Shown: positions 15,218 through 23,006 of the stretch, piece after piece
Layout of the letters: the number at the start of each line of letters is the position of its first letter
Numbering within the stretch: the first letter of the stretch is position 1
Made by a program: the position numbers and the translations under genes
From: Treponema sp.
GTDB lineage: Bacteria > Spirochaetota > Spirochaetia > Treponematales > Treponemataceae
Assembly: GCA_017619795.1 (NCBI GenBank)
Contig: JAFZRP010000044.1
Location: 1-48,169 of the forward strand
DNA length: 48,169 bases
Direction: 5' to 3'
The notes under the pieces: model-generated
What the model was told of the DNA's origin: nothing
Database searches by the model: none
Seen by the model: the letters and a program-made list of their open reading frames with translations, nothing else

Positions 15218-17014
15218 TTATTTACCAACATTATTTGTTACAAGGTTTTTTAAAGATTCTCTTGCTTTGTCGCGGGTTACTGAGGAATATTTAGGATATA
15301 AAAGTTCGGAATAAATGTTTTTTCCGTACAGATTTATTGCTTCGCTGCCCATTGTACGGCAGATTGCATAAACAGCATCACAAACATCGCATAAAAGAAG
15401 GTCATCCTTTGGATTTAAGTTCTTTGCAAAGGGGGTGAGAGTCTGGAGGATTCTGTAATCTGAATCGTAGCCGTTCTGCGCAATGCCGGAAAGGATTGAA
15501 TGGAGCAGGGATCTGTTTTTTTCCTTTCGTAGATAAAGGCAGAGCTGGTCGGTAAAGGTGTCTGTATTAAAGGCAGATAGCTCGTAAAGCATTTTTTCAA
15601 GTCCAACCATATCTGTTTCAAACACAGTTTTTTCAACGCGCACGGCTGTATTGTTGGAAAGAGTTAGGAAATTAGTGTAAAGATAGCAGTAACCGAACAG
15701 TTCGGAAGTCCATGCTGGTTCTGCTTTACCATAATCCCCATCTGCAAGCGCATTAAATCTTACGTCATCAAGCATTTCTTCGTTGAGCTTTGTTGAGTTT
15801 AAAAGCAGATCATAAACGCCCGGATCATACTTGTAATAGGTGGCGTAGCTTTCTCGTTCCTTAGGATGATTATCTGCCTTGTTCTTTTTCTTTGAACTCT
15901 GGCTCGTTCTGAATGCATTTATAGACCAGTTAAGCCCGAACAAAAGAAAATGATTGTCGGTTGTAAACAGAAGGTTGTTGTAATATTCACGGCTTCCTTT
16001 TTGAGGCATTTTTCCAGACCATAAGAGCTTGCCGTTATTGTTGAAAAAATATGCATTATCTTTATCAGCAATCAGAACACCGTCATCATTGTAAAAGCTG
16101 GTTGGAGAAGGCTGTACATTCTGAACAAAAAACGACTGGTATATGCTTCCATCTGCAGAATCTAAATAGTCAACCTCAATAGAGGAGGGATGATGATTAA
16201 GATAAATGATTTTGTCTTTATTCTGCGAAAGCACAAAAAAGTTTCGCTTGTCTTTTGTGTTGTTTTGTAAAAGCCATTTGTGTTCAACAATGTTTGCGGT
16301 AGATAAATCGAAAAGGCCGCAGCTGCCGTCGGTAAAGGTTAAAAGAACTCCTTTTGGTGTAGTGACGGAGGTAACAACTTCTCCTGCAAAAAGGATTTCT
16401 TCAATGATTTCTCCAAACGGTGTTATGCGAAGAGCTTTTGTTTTATGTTCTTCAAGTGCATTCAGGAAAACGACAAGGCTGCCGTCCGATAGCGTTTGAG
16501 GTGGCAGTTTAGATTGAGTTGGCGTCTGGATGTTCCATTTTCTGAGTCCTGTTATTGTGTAGCAGCAGAGTCTGTCCTGACCTCTGATAAAGAAACGGCC
16601 GTCTCTGCCGGAAATAGGCTTATCCATAATGCGGAAATCCATATCCATATTCCAGAGCTCAAGTCCGTCCGGATTAATTAGAGCAAGATGCTTGCCGGAA
16701 TCAGTTACGATTGTAAGAAAATCGTCCTTAAGAAAAGTGAAAAACGGAGAATAGCATTTTTTTAAGTGCTTTTCCCAGATAAGTTTTCCGTCATTTGAAA
16801 AAACTTCAATATCTCTGGCATCTGTCATTACTGCAAAGCCGTAAGAAGAAACCTCAGGCTGGTAAACAACTTTACCGGGAAGAACTGTTGTCCAGGAGGC
16901 ATTTATGTTTGTAAGCTTATCCTGTGAATAGGCATTATAACCGCGGATTCCGGAAATAAAGGGTATGCTTGTGAGAATTAAAACTGCAAATAACTTTTTG
17001 TAAAAACCGTTCAT
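15218..17014 (-). CDS. Exported PQQ-like beta-propeller protein
   Basis: This 598-residue protein has an N-terminal hydrophobic signal (residues 6-25) and then repeating blades with patterns such as SNDGKLIWEKHL, INPDGLELWNMD, ITGLRKWNIQ and NNGKLLWSGKM. These are hallmarks of PQQ-like/BamB-like propellers. Residues about 380-598 are helical and unlike any domain I recognise. The propeller usually serves as a protein-binding platform in the envelope. No enzyme residues are evident. It lies between the p83/100 gene and the RlmD-like gene on the same strand, spaced 33 bases from the latter, so co-transcription is likely. A lipobox was not found. Confidence 0.65.
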   Translation of the reverse strand: MNGFYKKLFAVLILTSIPFISGIRGYNAYSQDKLTNINASWTTVLPGKVVYQPEVSSYGFAVMTDARDIEVFSNDGKLIWEKHLKKCYSPFFTFLKDDFLTIVTDSGKHLALINPDGLELWNMDMDFRIMDKPISGRDGRFFIRGQDRLCCYTITGLRKWNIQTPTQSKLPPQTLSDGSLVVFLNALEEHKTKALRITPFGEIIEEILFAGEVVTSVTTPKGVLLTFTDGSCGLFDLSTANIVEHKWLLQNNTKDKRNFFVLSQNKDKIIYLNHHPSSIEVDYLDSADGSIYQSFFVQNVQPSPTSFYNDDGVLIADKDNAYFFNNNGKLLWSGKMPQKGSREYYNNLLFTTDNHFLLFGLNWSINAFRTSQSSKKKNKADNHPKERESYATYYKYDPGVYDLLLNSTKLNEEMLDDVRFNALADGDYGKAEPAWTSELFGYCYLYTNFLTLSNNTAVRVEKTVFETDMVGLEKMLYELSAFNTDTFTDQLCLYLRKEKNRSLLHSILSGIAQNGYDSDYRILQTLTPFAKNLNPKDDLLLCDVCDAVYAICRTMGSEAINLYGKNIYSELLYPKYSSVTRDKARESLKNLVTNNVGK

Positions 17015-17047
17015 CTATAACTCCGCATGTATCTCCGCTTCTGCTTA

Positions 17048-18286
17048 TTACGATTTTATAAACAACGCCAGGCTTTCAATGTGACTTGTATTCGGATAAA
17101 AATCAAGAAGAAAAAGTCGTTCAAGGGAATAACCGGCATTTATTAAGCCTTTTGCATCCCGTGCCTGTGTTGCCGGATTGCAGGAAACATAAAAAATTAC
17201 CGGAATATCACTTTTGCAAAGATAGTCTATAACCGCTTTTTCTGCACCGGAACGAGGCGGGTCAATTACACAGGCATCGAAGGAAGGGCAGCTGGAAGCA
17301 CAAGTTTTTACCCAGTTTTCTCCGCTTAAGCCGTAGCTTGTATGAGTTTTTCCAGAAAGATTTTTCTCTGCAAATACAAGTGCATCTCTGTTGTGTTCAA
17401 CTAAAACTACGTTTGAAAACTTCTCGGCAAGAAAGACAGAAAAAGAACCGCAGCCGGCATACATATCAAGAACATTTTCTCCGCGTGGAAGAAGCTTTTC
17501 CATAAGGTCAATCACTTTTTCAAATACAAAAAGGTTAGATTGGAAAAATCCGCGTACATCAAACTCAATTTTCTGGTCTTTAATAAGCGCTGTAACTGTA
17601 TTTTCCGGCGAAAGAATTGTACCCGAAAAATAATGATTCTGTTTAATATTCTTTAATTTTTTAGATTTATTACCAAACTGTCTATTATTTGTAACACCAT
17701 TCTTTCCGGACAAGCCGTTTTCCGCTTCAATAACAAGCTTTTCGGATGCTTTTTCACTTCCAAAAATGTGACAGCGGCCTGAAGGTCTTTTTTCTGGTTC
17801 AGTTTCTGCAAAGAACTGATTAACAGGCTTTTCTGCACAAAGACATTCCTTAATTTTTACAACGTTGTTTCCGCTTCTTTGTGACAAGCCGCCCTGGTTC
17901 AGCTGAAATCTTGCCCTGTAGTTATAATCCGGTCCGAATACAGTTTCTATTTCACAGGAAGGTTCAATTTTATTACTTTTGTATGCATCAAAAAGCATTT
18001 GTTTTCTAAGCTCCCTCTGATATTCAGGAGCAATATGCATCATGTTGCAGCCGCCGCAAAGTCCATAGTATTTACAAGGCGGGTCAATTCTGTAAGGCGA
18101 CGGCTCAATTATTTTAACAATTTCTGCGTTGTCATAATCATTTTTGTGTTGTACTATATTTATTGATAAGGTTTCCCCAGGCAATGAAAAAGGGATAAAC
18201 ACTGTTTTGGAATCGATTCTGGCGATTGTATTTCCGCCGAAAACAGTCTTTTCTGTAGTGACAATTTCTGTATTCATACCACTCAT
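17048..18286 (-). CDS. rlmD: RlmD/TrmA-family RNA uracil-C5 methyltransferase
   Basis: The 412-residue enzyme has an N-terminal TRAM-like domain and Fe-S ligands at C71, C77 and C80 (CKYYGLCGGC) with a fourth in KECLC. The methyltransferase domain has LDMYAGCGSFSVFLA and IDPPRSGAEKAV. The catalytic cysteine is in SCNPATQARD. It should make 5-methyluridine in 23S rRNA using SAM. The retained Fe-S cysteines favour RlmD/RlmC over TrmA; the exact base cannot be read from sequence. The start has no ribosome site and lies 6 bases from a -10 box, so the mRNA may be leaderless. An alternative ATG is three codons on. Confidence 0.82.
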   Translation of the reverse strand: MSGMNTEIVTTEKTVFGGNTIARIDSKTVFIPFSLPGETLSINIVQHKNDYDNAEIVKIIEPSPYRIDPPCKYYGLCGGCNMMHIAPEYQRELRKQMLFDAYKSNKIEPSCEIETVFGPDYNYRARFQLNQGGLSQRSGNNVVKIKECLCAEKPVNQFFAETEPEKRPSGRCHIFGSEKASEKLVIEAENGLSGKNGVTNNRQFGNKSKKLKNIKQNHYFSGTILSPENTVTALIKDQKIEFDVRGFFQSNLFVFEKVIDLMEKLLPRGENVLDMYAGCGSFSVFLAEKFSNVVLVEHNRDALVFAEKNLSGKTHTSYGLSGENWVKTCASSCPSFDACVIDPPRSGAEKAVIDYLCKSDIPVIFYVSCNPATQARDAKGLINAGYSLERLFLLDFYPNTSHIESLALFIKS

Positions 18287-18292
18287 ATAGAA

Positions 18293-18321
18293 ATCTTACC
18301 ATTTTTTCTACAATTTTACAA
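18293..18321 (-). promoter_or_regulatory. Promoter placing transcription start at the rlmD ATG
   Basis: On the minus strand TTGTAA (18316-18321), a 17-base spacer and TAAGAT (18293-18298) end 6 bases before the ATG at 18286. The predicted transcript starts at or next to the start codon. Confidence 0.5.
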
Positions 18322-18346
18322 TTTTACATTTATTCGGAGGCACAAC

Positions 18347-19294
18347 ATGCAGATGAAGAGCTTTGCTTTTAAAACTAACGATGGAACAGAACTTTGGGTT
18401 AACAGATGGGCACCTGATCCAGAGGAAGATATAAAAGGAATTGTTCAGCTGCATCACGGACTTGCTGAGCATTCCCTCCGTTATGACAGAATTGGTTCTA
18501 TACTTGCCGAAAACGGCTATGTTTTTAATGCATATGATATGCGCGGTCACGGACGAACAGCAGAGCTTGCAATTGAAAAAGAAACAGGTATGTTCGGAAA
18601 GCTTGCTGATAATGATGGTTTTAACCGGGTTGTAGAAGATTTACACGAGGTTATTGATTCTTATAAAAAAGAATATCCTGGAAAAACAATAATTCTGTTT
18701 GGTCATTCCTTTGGTTCTTTTGTTTCACAGGGCTATATTGAAAAATACGGAAAGGATATTGATGCCTGCGTTCTTTGTGGAACTGCCGGTCCAAGAGATG
18801 CCCTCATTTTCTTTGGAAAGATTGCGGTATCCCTTATTAAAAAAATTAAAGGCGGCGACAGCTTTGTTCCGTTCTTAGACACCCTTGCTTTCGGCAGCTA
18901 TAACGAAAGAACAGAAAAGAAAACAAATCACGACTGGCTTTCAAGAAATGAACTGAATGTACAGATGTTCTTCTCGGACAAGTGGTGCAATATCCCTCTT
19001 ACAACCTCGTTCTACTACGATATGATGAACGGATTACAGACAATTCATAACAGAAGCGCCATTGATGCAATTCCAAAAGAGCTTCCACTTTATATGATTT
19101 ACGGCGGTATGGATCCTGTAGGCGATTACGGAAAGACTGTAAAGAAGCTTTACAAGATTTACTGCAGAAAGGGTATAAAGAATATTCAGATTAAGGAATA
19201 TCCTGAGGACAGACACGAGATTCTGAACGAAGTAGACAAGGAAACTGTTGAAAAAGACTTGCTTGAATGGATTGCCACTATTTCGAAAAAATAA
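18347..19294 (+). CDS. Alpha/beta hydrolase, lysophospholipase/monoglyceride lipase-like
   Basis: The 315-residue cytoplasmic hydrolase begins at an ATG 7 bases after GGAGG. It has the serine hydrolase fold: oxyanion region LHHGLAEHS, DMRGHGRT near 64-71, nucleophile elbow GHSFGS with Ser at about 121, an aspartate in GGMDPVGDYG, and the histidine in EDRHEIL near the end. These match the serine aminopeptidase S33/monoacylglycerol lipase subfamily. It has no signal peptide. Likely substrates are lysophospholipids or monoglycerides, but this is family inference. It is divergent from rlmD and followed by pcnB after 15 bases. Confidence 0.85.
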   Translation: MQMKSFAFKTNDGTELWVNRWAPDPEEDIKGIVQLHHGLAEHSLRYDRIGSILAENGYVFNAYDMRGHGRTAELAIEKETGMFGKLADNDGFNRVVEDLHEVIDSYKKEYPGKTIILFGHSFGSFVSQGYIEKYGKDIDACVLCGTAGPRDALIFFGKIAVSLIKKIKGGDSFVPFLDTLAFGSYNERTEKKTNHDWLSRNELNVQMFFSDKWCNIPLTTSFYYDMMNGLQTIHNRSAIDAIPKELPLYMIYGGMDPVGDYGKTVKKLYKIYCRKGIKNIQIKEYPEDRHEILNEVDKETVEKDLLEWIATISKK

Positions 19295-19300
19295 TATTAT
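19272..19300 (+). promoter_or_regulatory. Internal promoter before pcnB
   Basis: TTGCCA (19272-19277), a 17-base spacer and TATTAT (19295-19300) lie at the end of the hydrolase gene. Transcription would start close to the GTG at 19310, giving a very short or absent leader. Confidence 0.45.
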
Positions 19301-19309
19301 TCATTCATT

Positions 19310-20419
19310 GTGTTATATCGTTACGGAACAGATGTAAAAGGTAATCTTGAAAAGAAAGCCGTTGTTTATACAAAGGACGAGCATCTTATTTCGAATCAGA
19401 AAATAGACCTTGATGCTATTCAGATAATTACACGGCTTAGAGATGCAGGATATACCGCTTATATTGTTGGTGGTGCTGTCAGAGATTTGATAATTGGAAA
19501 TACTCCAAAAGATTTTGATATTGTTACTGACGCAACTCCTTCAAAAATTAAAAAGATTTTTAGAAACTCAAGAATAATCGGCAGACGGTTCAGGCTTGTT
19601 CACGTTGTTTTCGGTCAAAAAATATTCGAAGTAAGTACCTTCCGTTCAAATGCAGAAGGCTCTGTCGGAAATGATTTTGGAACAATTGAACAGGATGTTC
19701 ACAGAAGAGACTTCACAATCAATGCGCTGTATTATGATCCTATTCAGGAGCAGGTAATTGATTATGTAGGCGGAATGCGTGATATAAAAAAGCACGTGCT
19801 CCGTCCTGTTATTTCCATGGATTCAATCTTTGTTGAAGATCCTGTAAGAATGCTTCGTGCCATAAAGTATTCGGCTACAACTCACGCAAAAATGTCTTTT
19901 TCTCTGCGCAGAAAGATTCGTCAGTCGGCAGAGCTTTTAGGACAGATTTCTCCATCCAGACTTACAGAAGAGCTTTTGAAAATTATTAACAGCGGTCATG
20001 CTTACGAAATAATCCTTGAAGCGCTTGATACAGATTTGTTTATGTATTTACAGCCTTCAGCCGCCGCTATGATTTTCGATAACAGCGATCTTGAAGAATC
20101 CTTCTTTGCAAATCTTAAAAAGCTTGATGAGCTTGTAAAAACAGATCCAGGCGCAAGACTTGGTAAAAAGCTTTATTTCTTAATCTACGACTTTATTACA
20201 ACACTTACAGACTGGGAAAAAGAAACAGCCCAGAAATATTCTTCGAGCGAACTTTATGCAAAAACCTGGTCGGAATGCAGAAACTTTGTGCTTCCAATGA
20301 ATCCACAGAGAAGAGAGCTTGAATATGCTGTAAGGGCAGTTTTGAACAGTCTTGGAGTTGCTATAAGGATTCAACCAAAAAACACAGCAAAACCGGCAGC
20401 TAAATCAGATAAAAATTAG
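19310..20419 (+). CDS. pcnB: Poly(A) polymerase / tRNA nucleotidyltransferase family protein PcnB
   Basis: This class II nucleotidyltransferase has 369 residues. Signatures are YIVGGAVRDLIIG at about 51-63, DFDIVTDATP near 68-77 with the catalytic aspartates, RRFRLVHV near 92-99, and RRDFTINALYYDP. The shape and length fit bacterial poly(A) polymerase better than the CCA enzyme, but sequence reading alone cannot exclude CCA addition. It starts with GTG; no ribosome site is seen. The gene ends in a 4-base tail-to-tail overlap with the convergent P-loop gene. Confidence 0.85.
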   Translation: MLYRYGTDVKGNLEKKAVVYTKDEHLISNQKIDLDAIQIITRLRDAGYTAYIVGGAVRDLIIGNTPKDFDIVTDATPSKIKKIFRNSRIIGRRFRLVHVVFGQKIFEVSTFRSNAEGSVGNDFGTIEQDVHRRDFTINALYYDPIQEQVIDYVGGMRDIKKHVLRPVISMDSIFVEDPVRMLRAIKYSATTHAKMSFSLRRKIRQSAELLGQISPSRLTEELLKIINSGHAYEIILEALDTDLFMYLQPSAAAMIFDNSDLEESFFANLKKLDELVKTDPGARLGKKLYFLIYDFITTLTDWEKETAQKYSSSELYAKTWSECRNFVLPMNPQRRELEYAVRAVLNSLGVAIRIQPKNTAKPAAKSDKN

Positions 20420-21393
20420 TTCTTGTTTTCTGGAACAGTTTTATCAATGTGGAAGCGGGCAAGCGTCTGCTTTAAGAAATCCATATTTTGTTTTTTCTCT
20501 TCTTCAACAGGCGGCGTTTCTACCTTTGTGATTTTGTCAATTACAATGCTTACTTCCTCAATAAGGATTCCTGTAAGGGTTTCAATCTTGTCGATTATGT
20601 ACTGCTGAAGCTTGTGAACCTTTCCTGTAAGCTGGGTACCAAACGGCACGTCTATCGTAACAATGAACTTATAACCACGAGAATCCTTTTTGATGGAGAT
20701 TTTTTTGATTTTAACCTCAGGGTCGCATTCGGAGACACAGTGAGTAACCATCTGGGTAAGGGCAGCTTCAGAAATCTCTACGCGTCCTTTTTTAGAAAAC
20801 TCCGGCTGTACAATCGATTTTTCAATCATTTTTCCGCCGGATTTTTTGAGATTCTTAAAAATATTCTTTTTGTTAAAAAAGTCGTGCATTGAATTAGAAA
20901 AAATCTGCGGATACGATTTTTTTACTTCGATTGAAGGAACCGGAATAACGTGCTTGCCTTCAACCTGTCTGGATTTTACAGCTTTTTCAATTTCTTCCTT
21001 TGTGGCAATTTCTTCAATGTGGATTATTTTAGAAGGCTGCGGTAACTGAAGGCGCATAGCTATTTTAGTTACCATTTTTTCCGAGGTGCCCAGAATAAGA
21101 AGCTTTTTAATGTGGGCTTTTTTCAAAACCTTGGCAACAGAATCCCGGTGCTCTTTATCATCAAAAAGGGCAGCTCGTACGGCACCCATATAAGTTTTTT
21201 CCCGCTTTGCAGAATGACCGGCAATAATTTTTTCATCCTGAATAAGAAGCCCGTCGTCAATAATGGCATCTATTCCATATTCTTCTGCGAGTATTTTTGA
21301 ATGATAACTTTTTCCCGTACCGCTTTCACCCACAAGTGCATAAACCTGTGTAGGATGGAGTTTTTGGGAAATCAGCTTAAAAGGATTATTCAT
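20416..21393 (-). CDS. P-loop ATPase fused to Asp23-like domain
   Basis: The N-terminal half of this 325-residue protein has a Walker A motif GESGTGKS at about 22-29 and an unusual IDDGLLI stretch where a kinase would keep substrate residues. The C-terminal part (about 205-300) resembles the Asp23/alkaline-shock small alpha-beta domain, with VEISEAALTQMVTHCVSE and PFGTQLTGKVHKLQQYI. The role is unknown. Asp23 proteins normally lie at the membrane in Gram-positive bacteria and are not usually joined to an NTPase. A basic linker (KKNIFKNLKKSGGK) joins the two parts. The stop overlaps the pcnB stop. Confidence 0.65.
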   Translation of the reverse strand: MNNPFKLISQKLHPTQVYALVGESGTGKSYHSKILAEEYGIDAIIDDGLLIQDEKIIAGHSAKREKTYMGAVRAALFDDKEHRDSVAKVLKKAHIKKLLILGTSEKMVTKIAMRLQLPQPSKIIHIEEIATKEEIEKAVKSRQVEGKHVIPVPSIEVKKSYPQIFSNSMHDFFNKKNIFKNLKKSGGKMIEKSIVQPEFSKKGRVEISEAALTQMVTHCVSECDPEVKIKKISIKKDSRGYKFIVTIDVPFGTQLTGKVHKLQQYIIDKIETLTGILIEEVSIVIDKITKVETPPVEEEKKQNMDFLKQTLARFHIDKTVPENKN

Positions 21394-21447
21394 ATTGCAC
21401 CAATATTATAAAGCATAATTCTTTAGATAACAACAAATTATATAGAC

Positions 21448-22428
21448 TTATGATACAGGTAAAGGGAAATCTTCCGGTATTGATGCTTTGATTATTTGTG
21501 GTAAACCAACCGGGTTTTCAGGAATCTGGAGTTCTGCGGCGTGGAGAAAATATGTATTCTGAGGATTCCGAGCACCACCGTAAGCTGTGTCTCCATAAAG
21601 TGGAAAGCCGTTTTGGGCGGCCTGTGCACGAATCTGGTGGTGACGTCCTGTATGGATTTCAAACTCGGTAAGAGTGAGCTCAAGACCGTTGATTTTTCCA
21701 TGTGCAAGTGGCGTTACAATCGTAAGGGCAGCTTTTCCTTCCTCAGGCGCATCTGTAGCAATTACCGTATGAAATTTTTTCTGCGAACCGTCAGCTTCTT
21801 TGTTTTTAATAAAACTCTGCCATTTCTGCTGAGCTTTTAAGTTTCCCTGAACAATACCGATATATTTTTTCTGTATAGTGTGATTTTTTATGTTTTCCGA
21901 AAACCAGCGGGCACCATTTAAGCTCCAGGAAAAAGCAACAATACCGGTTGTAAAGCGGTCAATTCTGTGGAGCGGCCCTGGAGTAAATGAAAGGGAAGCT
22001 GCAGTTGGATGTTCTTTTTCGTAAAGGGCTTTTGTGTAAGCTTCAAGTGTAATTGTGCTGTTTGAGTTACTTGTTTTGTTGCCGCTACCGTGCACAGAAA
22101 TATTTCTTGGTTTATTAAAAATTATTATGTTTTCGTTTTTGAACAGAACTGGAATATCAGGAAAATCAGAATCGCTGATCTTGTTTTTATCATCGCTGGC
22201 TTTAGGATTAGAATCAGACGGCTTAAAAAAGAACTCTGCAACAGATATTTTGTCTCCGGACTGAACTCTGTACTCGGCGGCTGCTTTTTTATCATTAACT
22301 TTAATGAGTCCTTTTCGTATTGCCTTGTAGATTTCCGAAAGAGAAATAGACGGTACAATTATCCTGATAATTTTATCAAGTCGTCTGTCATTATCATTAT
22401 CACCGGCAGTAAAAGTCCTGAAATCCAT
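21448..22428 (-). CDS. RluC/RluD-family pseudouridine synthase
   Basis: The protein has 326 residues. The N-terminal S4 RNA-binding domain (about 14-65, RRLDKIIRIIVPSIS) is followed by the catalytic domain with GPLHRIDRFTTGI, where Asp157 is the catalytic residue, and by RHHQIRAQ and GDTAYGG. A 25-residue Asp/Ser/Lys-rich insert sits between the domains. It isomerises uridines in large-subunit rRNA; which positions cannot be told. There is no ribosome site, and a TATAAT lies 6 bases before the ATG, so it may be leaderless. Confidence 0.88.
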   Translation of the reverse strand: MDFRTFTAGDNDNDRRLDKIIRIIVPSISLSEIYKAIRKGLIKVNDKKAAAEYRVQSGDKISVAEFFFKPSDSNPKASDDKNKISDSDFPDIPVLFKNENIIIFNKPRNISVHGSGNKTSNSNSTITLEAYTKALYEKEHPTAASLSFTPGPLHRIDRFTTGIVAFSWSLNGARWFSENIKNHTIQKKYIGIVQGNLKAQQKWQSFIKNKEADGSQKKFHTVIATDAPEEGKAALTIVTPLAHGKINGLELTLTEFEIHTGRHHQIRAQAAQNGFPLYGDTAYGGARNPQNTYFLHAAELQIPENPVGLPQIIKASIPEDFPLPVS

Positions 22429-22434
22429 AACATA

Positions 22435-22440
22435 ATTATA
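22435..22440 (-). promoter_or_regulatory. -10 box close to the pseudouridine synthase start
   Basis: On the minus strand a perfect TATAAT is separated from the ATG at 22428 by 6 bases. The -35 region is weak (TAGTAT at 17-base spacing). Confidence 0.45.
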
Positions 22441-22484
22441 TTTATTCCGAAATAATAATACTAGTAAAAATGGCCCTTAAATGA

Positions 22485-22490
22485 TATAAT
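22485..22490 (+). promoter_or_regulatory. -10 box of the PAP2/Rnf-like operon
   Basis: TATAAT lies 25 bases before the ATG. The -35 position has TAGTAA (22462-22467, 17-base spacing), a weak match. AGGA at 22505-22508 then gives the ribosome site. Confidence 0.5.
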
Positions 22491-22515
22491 CCTTAGATAT
22501 TAATAGGAATTAATG

Positions 22516-23001
22516 ATGTTATCTAATACACGTGAACAGTTAAAAATGTTTGTAACAAATCCGATTTTCCTTGCCGGAATATTCAGCTGGCTTGGAGCGC
22601 AGTTTCTAAAAACAATTATAAATCTTATTCACGGACGTATACATTCCTTCTCTGAGCTTGCACAGAATCTTTTCTGGAAGACCGGCGGTATGCCTTCAAG
22701 TCACTCGGCTCTCGTTGCTTCCTTCTGTACAACAATAGGCTTTAGAAATGGCATTAATTCCGATATTTTTATGCTTTCTCTTGTATTCTTTTTTGTAACA
22801 ATACGAGATGCCTTTGGAGTCCGCCACTCAAGCGGTATACAGGCGCATAAACTGAACGTTATTGGAAAAGAGCTTGCAGAAAAAAAGGCAATTGAAAAAT
22901 ACACTCCAATAAAGGAAGTAGACGGTCACACTCCGTTACAGGTAATCCTTGGCTGTGTATTAGGATTTTTAATCGGTCTTTCTTTCTCACTGCTTATGTA
23001 G
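22516..23001 (+). CDS. Divergent PAP2-family membrane protein (DUF212 type)
   Basis: This 161-residue protein has about four membrane segments and the signature TGGMPSSHSA near 56-65, typical of the divergent PAP2 family. A second conserved patch is RDAFGVRHSSGIQAHKLN. The tandem ATG at 22513 is possible, but the second one is better spaced (7 bases) from AGGA. Related proteins are thought to be membrane phosphatase relatives of unknown substrate. It is the first gene of the run leading into the Rnf-like genes, with only 5 bases to the next gene. Confidence 0.85.
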   Translation: MLSNTREQLKMFVTNPIFLAGIFSWLGAQFLKTIINLIHGRIHSFSELAQNLFWKTGGMPSSHSALVASFCTTIGFRNGINSDIFMLSLVFFFVTIRDAFGVRHSSGIQAHKLNVIGKELAEKKAIEKYTPIKEVDGHTPLQVILGCVLGFLIGLSFSLLM

Positions 23002-23006
23002 ACGAA

